DNA from: Diphasiastrum complanatum
Taxonomy: Eukaryota; Streptophyta; Lycopodiopsida; Lycopodiales; Lycopodiaceae
DNA length: 64,000 nucleotides
Direction of reading: 5' to 3'
NCBI GenBank assembly: GCA_029204225.1
Contig: CM055109.1
Location: 36,804,991 to 36,868,990 of the forward strand
Each line of letters begins with the position of its first letter. The stretch's first letter is position 1. The notes beneath the pieces were generated by a model. The model saw only the letters and a list, made by a program, of their open reading frames with translations, did no database searches and was not told the origin of the DNA. Positions 55,892 to 64,000 of the stretch are shown in pieces. Position numbers and translations under genes: made by a program.

Positions 55892-58800
55892 AAACAGGTT
55901 CTGTCCTCAAAACGAAAAAAAAAAAAAATGAAACTATTACTTAAGCTTTCAGTCTTTCCCATGAATCATTATTCTTAGTCTGATCTTTCCACCTCTACTC
56001 ATGAATACTAATTCAAATCCCAAAAGATACACTAAGCTATAAATCTTCCAAATGGATTGATCTACTCCAAAATACAAGTTCATCACCTTCATGTAATCCC
56101 AATAACATGAAACACTGGGTGATCTTTCTTTATTTCAGAAATCAAATCCAAATGCTGAAAAAATTCAATTTCAATTTCTTGCAAAAAATAAGGCTTCTTG
56201 GTACAAATATTCTTAGAATATCAAAATATTATAAAGTACCACAATTCAGTCATCTAAAATCTCTAGGAGATCCATCAAGTCTTAGATAATTATAACTCAA
56301 ACCAGAGTACTGCAGTTACTCTAATGAATTAACAGCCCCATTTCTAGCATCATATGCAAGAAATCAGCAACTATCTGTATCCTTATAGATTTGTCTATCT
56401 CCTATAAATCTGGAGATATAGACTGAACTTTGCACACAAGCACTTATAGACTACTCTCTGTAAGGTAGGAATATTCTTCAATTACTTATTGAAAATGCCG
56501 ATGAGATCCACACAATCTCAAGTATGTGATGGAGTCAAGAAATTTAGAGTTCAACCAACAGATCTAAATCCTTGACTCACCCAAGTGATCAAGAATTACT
56601 CATTATCTTAATAATCCTCACATTTCCTTATAATCTTCAAATGACCTTTAAGTATCAATTTATAATCCATCAATCATAAACATTTAGAATCTTATGATTC
56701 GTCAATCATAATTTACAGGATTCCAAAACCATACTTAATCATTAGAAAAATATTGGAGTATATGCACAACATACAACTTAGAAAATATAAGAGTCATTCT
56801 GAAATTTTTTTCACAAGGAAAATCACTGGATTTCAAGAATATTCTTCCAAACCGATTCTTAATCAGATTATGAGTTCCAAATTCTACAATCAACCAAGTA
56901 GTTAAAAACCATTTTATACACATGCCTTTAACAAGATAAACTTTATACAATCACCTAGAATAATATCTAGAGAGTTCTGCTGAATTCCAAAAATTCAGTT
57001 TACCATTCTTGGAACCATTAGGATCTAGTATCCAATTGAGCTCACAGGGATACTATCACTAATGAATCAAGTCTATTTCTCAACTGAGAAGTACTCACCC
57101 AAGAATTCCGTATATCCTATGCACACAATTCCCTGATGAATCCAAATGAATCATAGATTATGTGTCTTACAAGCAATACACATAAAACAAATAGTTTTCG
57201 GTGAATTCTCTTCACATTGTCCGTTTTACCAATTTACTTTCATGGGAGTAAATCAACTACTCAAGTTAATTGCTTATGATTTAGAAATCTTAAATGTCTA
57301 GGTGAAGAATTCAATTATACTAGTATAACACCACATTAAGATCCTTATCCAAAGCATTTTTAAGTTAACCAATAGATCTATCAGAACAGATCTGTTAACC
57401 CTACAAGTAATTGTCAAACACAATACTTGATCATATGTCTATGTTCAACGACTAGGTTAAGTGCACCAGATAACCTTAGTAACCAGGAATACATAGTAGA
57501 TCCAAACAAGATTAATTGTGCACATATGAAAATAATCTCACTATGACCCAGTACATAAACACATATGTCCTTATCTGGCAGATTCTTTCAAAATCCACAT
57601 ATGTTACTCACATATATCACTGAGAATCTTGTAACTCGACTACAAAAGAACTATATTTCTCATGAAATAACACATGTGGAAAATCTCTGAAGTGAATAAT
57701 TCCACACCACAAGCTTTCCAACCATCATACTTTTATCTACAAAATTTCTTCATCCAATCAACCGAGTTCAGATCTTAGTGTACAAACCAAGATTAGGCTA
57801 ACTTATACAGACATCTTTGGACATAAAGTTAAGATTAAAACTTTATTCCACTGATCCAATCCATAACAAAATGGTACTTGGTAGCCAATCAATGAACCTT
57901 ATTTAATCTTTACCACTACTTCCCATATTCATGAATATCTCACAGCTCAAAACTCCCAAACCTCTTCTAGTTCCATATTATTAAAAACAATCACTAGAGA
58001 TCTCCTCTATTCCCACTGGATAGTTCCACCATTGCACACATACAAGATCCAATACTATTACAAACCAGACTTTTTTTCTTGAAAATCATAAAATATCTTA
58101 TCCCAAGTGATAGAAACATTACTCTCAATAATCAACTATGAAATAGAGATAATAATTTGGGCTCATGAAGTTTAAATTCCATTTAATCAGTTGAAAACAT
58201 CAATTGATTCTAAGGTATATTCATATAACTGAAATGGAAGTATGAATTCATATAACTGAAATGGAAGTATGAATTCATATAACTTTAACAGTCCTTTGAA
58301 ACCTAGTTCTACATTGAAAAAAATTATATGAATCTCAATCCAATTGTCTCGTATAAAGAAATTCCTAAAAAATTAAAAGACAAATAGCTTTTTAAGGGTT
58401 TTCGATTTGGAATTTATGAAATACCATAGAGAGATCCGGATCTATATCTCATAACCTCTCCAAATACCCTAAACAACTTTAACCAATAGTTTCAACTGTT
58501 AGCATTACTAATAATGTAAATACTACCCACTGGTCTACAGATCATTCTCGCACAAGAATCCCCTCTTTGAAATCACTGATGTCCCATACCATCAGTTTTC
58601 TCTCCAAGAAAGTCCTTTGCTTTTAGATATGATTAACAGAAAATCAAAAAAGATTATCTGACCATCCTATAACCAAACATAGGATCCAATCTTCAAGAAG
58701 ATCTATTACTGTATTATCCGATATTCCAGAGATCTAAAAAACTCCATCTGGATTAGTTATACCAGATATGCCCAAATCTATTCCACCAAGTATTGGAGTT

Positions 58801-60125
58801 CCCCCATATTTGTTAATAATCCATTGCCAAAATTGTGATTTAACAAGAATCTGCACATGGTATTTCCGTCACATAAAACAACGCATCTGGTTGGTACTAT
58901 CCATCCCGAGCTCCTACTATCTGAGAGTTACAACACTTAGGAATAAGGTTCTTTGCAGTACAACTCCATGTCACAATTTTCAATAACAAATAGAGTCAAC
59001 GCATGGTCCTATAGATATTCAAAATAATTTGAATTTAATGAATTCAACAAACGGGTGCTATGCAATTTCCACACAGGGATTATTAATCAATCCAAATTAC
59101 ACAACACTACACATTTATCTACTCAGGTGTCTCATTTTCTTCCTCCCTTAGATTTTTCGGTCACCCAAAAAATCATCAGCGAAGGCACCGAAAACTCCTT
59201 TGACACAAGTAAATGCTAGGTTGCTACCCTTTTGACTACACTAGCTTAAGTATTACTTCGTTAAAGTTGCCAGAACCTAATGGGAAATCCATAAAATTTG
59301 GATCCGGGTACTCTTTTACAATATTCGATACTCTTATTTTTTATTGAATATAGAGCTACCTCCAAATATTATGACCATTATTCCATTTATTCACTTTAAC
59401 AAGTATCTCAAAAGCTTAAGTTTACCCAATCCTAAAGATCAAAATCATTTAGGATAAGCTTATCGGTGCAACACCAAGTCCAAAAGGAAGAACCAAAAAT
59501 CACCACTTAACTCAATTAACTGGGAATGTTTCTATTCCAGACCGATAACAAGCATAGTACCAGAAAATCAAATTTCCATTGCAGGGCACTTGCCTGGAGA
59601 AAAATTACCATGAAGAATAGTATTTTATTGCCGATCCTAAATCCATGGATCCAATCACATAGACATAGCAGTTAGGATATTAAAATTATTCTTCAAAGAT
59701 TCTCCCGGTTAAGACATGAGAATAGGTAACTCCATTTTCAGTTGTCGATTTAGATAGATTCCCAAAATCTTCTTACCGAATCGACCATTACTTTAATTAC
59801 ATCAAAAATTTTGCAAAGACCAAAAAGTTCGGGTATGTAAAAAAAAATCCATTACAAATAGCCATGCATTCATGAAATGCACCAAATTTCTTTACAAAAA
59901 CTATGAAATCAATGCAACACATGGTTAGTGACATGCACAACTCAGTAAACTAACTGAGGCATGCAAACAATGGGGTTAGGATCTCCACTCACCATGCATC
60001 CAGTTCAAAAAACTTTATGTATGGTTAACAAGCCCCCCCATTCAAAAAAAAATTATATTTTCAACAAAGAAAATAAAAAGTAGGGCCGGCTCCCTCATTC
60101 CTTTTAGACAGCTCGGCCGTCCACA

Positions 60126-60172
<47 letters not shown>

Positions 60173-61407
60173 AAAATAGGACCGCAGGCTCAGGGATCAT
60201 TCAACATCGCGACTGCCATAGCCTTCCAGCAGATTCAAGGAACTCGCTGTCCCAGCCGAACGCTAACTCTAGATCACGCCTACACCAAGCATCAACGAGC
60301 TTCTCCAACAAGCCAGGTGACGAATGTAACAAATTCTCTTTCTACAGGGAATCAAGCCAGATCCAGAAGAGGTTATGCCAGTGCTTTCAAAACTAATTAT
60401 TTAGTTTGTTAGCGACCTCTTTGCTCTCCGGATCAGACAACATTGTTCACACCTCAGCCGTCAGTCTTGAAACTGCAGGCTCCTAGGATCAGCTTGAGGA
60501 TGGCCCGCCCTTATGCTGTTGGAAAGCCACTTCCGGATACCTCCATCATCCTGTCTTACAACATTGTCTAACGCCTATAGACAGACCACCAGAGGATTCA
60601 GTTCGGAATCAACCATCTGTGACCTTGTGACAAAGACACGAGTTTAAGAAGGATAGCAAGCAGCAACTCTGAACAACAGGGTTACCTTCCGATGAATCAA
60701 CGAGTCCTCTTCCCAACTTCACAAGTTTTTTCAACCAAAAGCTTTTGCTTCAGGGGTTTGCCTACTCCAAATAATCCAAAATTTTTATTTCTGCTTGCCC
60801 GTAAAATACAGGTTTCATTTTGAAGTAGAAAATAAAAAATCATTCTTATTACCAGGGAGCAAACAAGTTTCAGGGAGGTGATTTTCCTCGCACACACAGT
60901 CATAGCTTTCATTCCATAGCTGCAATTTCAACTGATGTTCCACATGCAGATTCACAGGAGGATTTACGTAGAAGAAAGAAAACTTCTAATCCTCAGCATG
61001 CTTTCTAGGAATCATTTCTTGTTGAACAAAAGTCAGAACCAGATTCAAACCATTATATAAAAATGCATATATCCCCATCCTTAAGTGCAACATAATTCAG
61101 CATTGAAACTTGCAGCTGAATCTACGATAGCATAGCAGATCATTCTACATCAATGGAAAGATTTCTCATGAAACAGGGAATTAATAATGAATTCACATAA
61201 ATCTCAGCATCTTAAATCAAAACAGCATGTGTAGAAGAGCACTCTACCACCATATTTGACAAGCATGCACCATCCAAAACTAGTCAATCCAACACCAAAC
61301 TCCCTTGAGAAAATAGCACTCACAACGGAGATGTAATTCCAAGTGCTTCCATCTTCCAATCCGATGTAGAACTTGCCTCATCCTATCCAAGACCGCATCT
61401 TAGCCGG
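55892..61407 (-). other. Non-coding interior of the LARD-like element
   Basis: 5.5 kb, AT-rich, no gag or pol trace seen in any frame. Contains the stretch matched at 9704-10173 (about 57848-58165), a short direct repeat (GAATTCATATAACTGAAATG near 58215-58275), a (GA)n run at 60129-60170, and a more GC-rich part from about 60080 to 60700. Confidence 0.8.
60129..60170. repeat. (GA)n microsatellite
   Basis: About 42 bp of GA inside the LARD-like interior, after AGGGCCGGCTCCC. Confidence 0.95.
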
Positions 61408-61420
61408 GCTCTGATTCCAA
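61408..61420 (-). other. Primer-binding site of the LARD-like element
   Basis: Minus strand TTGGAATCAGAGC, one mismatch from TTGGTATCAGAGC, abutting the LTR end TTCTTACA. Confidence 0.85.
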
Positions 61421-61907
61421 TGTAAGAACCACTAGGGAAAACCCCTAAGATAAGGATAGGAAAACACAAGAAAGACTATGGAGCAAAACCACCCAACCAA
61501 TCCTAGATCCCTCCTGGAGAATCCTCCTGGATCTAGCCCCCAAGCCATGCCATGTGATAGCAAGAGGAGAAGAGCCCAACTGATAACCTAGACTAAATTC
61601 GTCGACGAGAAACTCACTACCTCAATATATAGAGAGTAGGATCTTGTGCACGAACCCATGCAATCCCCATGCAGGTCAACTATAAATAGATCACAGCTCT
61701 TCATGCATACCTTCTGCCTATATCAGACACACGTACATGCACTACTCCATATGTCTCAATTAGAGTGTCTGGGTCCTCTCAAGGTCATTAGTCACCAACA
61801 GGCCTCGACGTAGATTAATCTAGGCGTGACCAATAATCTCGAACACTGGAGGGCTGGTCTACCATATTACGACTATCCCATGTCCTTAGCTGAATATGGT
61901 CGTAACA
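61421..61907 (-). repeat. LARD-like element 5' LTR, complete
   Basis: 487 bp, plus strand TGTAAGAACCACTAGGG...GGTCGTAACA, with TGT/ACA ends in both readings. Confidence 0.93.
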
Positions 61908-61954
61908 CTAGGTACATTAGGACAAAATCCAAAAGTTGAATAATCATTATATTC

Positions 61955-62400
61955 ATGGCTTCCAATGGTGGGATCATGTTAGAAACTAATGATAGGTTGA
62001 GTTAATCAAACTACTCTACCTAGAAAGTGAGGATGTACTCTCCTTACTTGAGTTGAATGAACTCATGGACATAGTTGCAGGAACTGAAGAAAGGCTATCC
62101 ACAGTTCAAGAGCAACAAAGGTTTGATATGAAGGCTATAAGGGCTCTTCATATCATTAAAATGAATGTTACCAAGGAAGTTGGTAAGTGTCAAAGTGCAA
62201 GTGAGGCATGGAATGCCTTGAAAGAGCTCTTTGAATCAAAGTCCACATCTAGGGTATTGACCCTAAGGAGGCAAATATTTTCCTGTAGACAAAGAGAGGG
62301 AGAAAGTGCTCATGCATTTGTCTTGAGGGTTAAGTCCTTAAGTGATGATCTAGCATGCATTGATGAAAGCATAAAAGATGGTAAAATAGTCCAGGTTGGA
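61955..62400 (+). pseudogene. Copia-V gag N-terminal part
   Basis: MASNGGIMLETNDRLS, a stop, SNYST and KVRM: the conserved copia gag start with stops. From 62053 an open frame (ELMDIVAGTEERLSTVQ, SASEAWNALKELFESKSTSR, SAHAFVLRVKSLSDDL) gives the UBN2-type Gag core. It ends near 62390, where sequence jumps to the pre-integrase region; knuckle and protease are missing. Confidence 0.88.
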
Positions 62401-62439
62401 CCATCTTCTTATGACAAACCAAGAAGTTTGGCATAAGAG

Positions 62440-63409
62440 GTAAGGCCATCCCAACTTCAAATCTTTGGAGGTAATGGCAAAGAAAGAGCATGTTCTTGGT
62501 CTCCCTAAAAGTCTTGTTGCAAACAATAGTGTTTGTGAACATTGTGCCTTATCCAAATCTCATATACTTGCTTATTCTAGATCTACTTGTATATCTAAAG
62601 AAGTTTTTTAACTTGTGCATTCTGGTATTCATTCTTCTAGTACAACTAGCAATGGTGGGGCCAAGATGTATGCAACTTTCATTGATGACTTTAGTAGGTA
62701 TACTTGGGTCTACTTTCTTAAAGGCAAGGATGAAGTGTTTGCTGCATTTGTCAAGTTCAAGAATAAAATGGAAAACCAATTCAATACAAAGATCAAATGC
62801 TTAAGATCAGATAATGGAGGGGAATACACTTCAACTAAGTTCAAAGATTTTTGCATAGCACATGGGATTAAGAGGGAGTACTCTAGTCCTAGGACTCCGC
62901 AACAGAATGGAGTGGTCGAGAGGAAGAATAGAACCCTTTGTGAATGTGCCAAAGCAATGAGACTACATGCTAATCTTGTTAAGTCTTTTTTGGGAGAAGC
63001 TTTAGCATGTGCTAACTATCTTTGTAACAAGTGGACAAGTGCTTCCTTGGATGGTAAAACTCCTTTTGAGGTCCTTTATGGTACAAGGCCAAGTGTCAAG
63101 CATTGTAGGATCCTTGGTTGTACTTGTTTTGTCAACATCACTCTTGATGATAGAACTAAAGAAGATCCTTCATCAAAGAAGGATGTGTATGTTGGCTATA
63201 TTGAAGTAAGCAAGGCTTACAAAGTCTACATTCCTTCAACAAGAAAAGTTCTCATTTCTAGAGATGTCATCTTTGAAGAAGGCAATGTGCCAAAGAAAGT
63301 TGATGTGGATGAAACTAACAATCTTGATAACTTTCTTGATGGTGATGGATCTATTGATAATGATGGTGGAGATCCAAGTCAAGTTCCAAAAAGATCCTCA
63401 AGGCAATGA
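62440..63409 (+). pseudogene. Copia-V integrase
   Basis: The pre-integrase zinc region (VLGLPKSLVANNSVCEHCAL) leads, after one stop, into the open frame 62615-63409. Catalytic acidic residues are kept: FIDDFSRYTWVYF, CLRSDNGGEYTS, QQNGVVERKNRTLCECAK. Then GEALACANYLCNKWTSASLD, the C-terminal region (YIEVSKAYKVYIPSTRKV, SRDVIFEEG) and an acidic linker (NNDGGDP-like). It stops where RT would follow. One of the best-preserved integrase domains in the window. Confidence 0.92.
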
Positions 63410-64000
63410 TTTACTCACATGTTTTGGTACATCTTCTTGTGTGGATGATGTTATGCAAATGGATGGTTGTCTTCATGAAATGGATGTCATTTTTTTTTTC
63501 TGGAAAACAAGTTTTGGTCAATGGCTTTGATGTTCAAAAGGAAGATCAAGAGATTGATTTTAATGTGCTTCATCAACACCAATTGGAAATTGGCAATTTG
63601 AAGCTAGTCAAGAGCATCAAAGAAGAATCAAATGGCCAAGGCACTAAGGATCTGTTTTTGCAGGTTATTGAAGACTCAAGTAAAGAAAAAGGAGCAGCAA
63701 GGATGTCTTGTTCAAACCTACTTTACTCGTCTAACTTTATGTTTGAGCTATGTTATGTCAATGTGTGAAAATTGTCAAAATTTGGTGAATCTATGATTAT
63801 CTGTTTGTATCCAATGGATCTTGAAGAAGGACTAGTGCTACCTACTAGTAATGAGGAGTCTTATGGAGATGGCTTAGCATCATTGTTGTACTCTTTTACT
63901 CATGGATTTTCAAGGCTTGATGGTCTTCATGGCAATAAGGCAATGGAGGCTCATTCATGGTGGATTTCAACACTTACACTTCACAAGAAGTGAAGTATGG
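63410..64000 (+). other. Open frames after copia-V integrase where RT should be
   Basis: Frames 63406-63768 and 63772-63993 in series (EDQEIDFNVLHQHQLEIGNL, LVKSIKEESNGQGTKDLF, then EEGLVLPTSNEESYGDGL) show no RT motif. They may be a copia linker much longer than usual, captured sequence, or the start of another repeat. Cut off by the window edge. Confidence 0.35.

Larger units (their letters stand above)
55399..61907 (-). mobile_element. LARD-like non-coding LTR retrotransposon, 6.5 kb
   Basis: Two direct LTRs of about 480 bp flank 5.5 kb with no open frame longer than about 75 codons on either strand. Orientation is minus: AAGGGAGGAAGAA (polypurine tract, 55891-55879) lies directly before the 3' LTR at 55399-55878, and TTGGAATCAGAGC (primer site, 61420-61408) directly after the 5' LTR at 61421-61907. 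The two LTRs differ at about 33 positions (about 7%, by-eye count). Known: large retrotransposon derivatives keep only cis signals and borrow proteins. The left LTR lacks its outer about 8 bp and no target duplication is visible. Confidence 0.9.

Overview
The window reads as nuclear DNA of a land plant, most probably a flowering plant with a repeat-rich genome. The signs are: AT-rich sequence with long (GA)n/(CT)n microsatellites; many Ty1/copia and Ty3/gypsy LTR retrotransposons primed by initiator-tRNA-Met-type sites (TGGTATCAGAGC and variants); a Mutator-like inverted-repeat element; and one plant-type dehydrogenase gene. The species cannot be named from the sequence. Only one host gene is supported; everything else recognisable is mobile-element sequence, nearly all of it broken.

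Layout. 1-1.64 kb: a (GA)n tract and a minus-strand 3-hydroxyisobutyrate-dehydrogenase-like gene, whose 5' exon is probably not identified here. 1.64-3.63 kb: no recognisable gene. 3.64-8.05 kb: two decayed gypsy elements, one with gag fused directly to RNase H. 8.05-11.6 kb: a copia fragment, a 470-bp fragment of a non-coding LTR element and a cluster of palindromes. 12.0-15.87 kb: two copia elements in series. 15.88-27.86 kb: a nest with a minus-strand copia-X fragment, a minus-strand gypsy interrupted by a copia (copia-Y) with 5-bp target duplications, and a tandem copia-X array sharing one LTR. 27.9-44.6 kb: gypsy and copia scraps, a 529-bp Mutator-like element with a 9-bp target duplication, microsatellites, tandem repeats and an unidentified truncated reading frame. 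44.6-52.6 kb: tandem copia-Z copies in which 3.08 kb appears to have been inverted. 52.6-55.4 kb: copia-W, with LTR, primer site and polypurine tract but no recognisable pol. 55.4-61.9 kb: a 6.5-kb LTR element with primer site and polypurine tract but no coding capacity (LARD-like). 61.9-64 kb: another copia with gag and integrase.

How it fits together. The elements do not act together; they record successive insertions, deletions and inversions. Three things stand out: the LARD-like element with a second fragment 46 kb away; the Mutator-like fold-back element with an exact target duplication; and two places where opposite-strand halves of a copia element become nearly contiguous if one block is turned round, implying local inversions. 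A palindrome of 173-174 bp per arm, in which integrase sequence is copied back on itself, points the same way. Coordinates of degenerate elements are by-eye boundaries and can be off by tens of bases.
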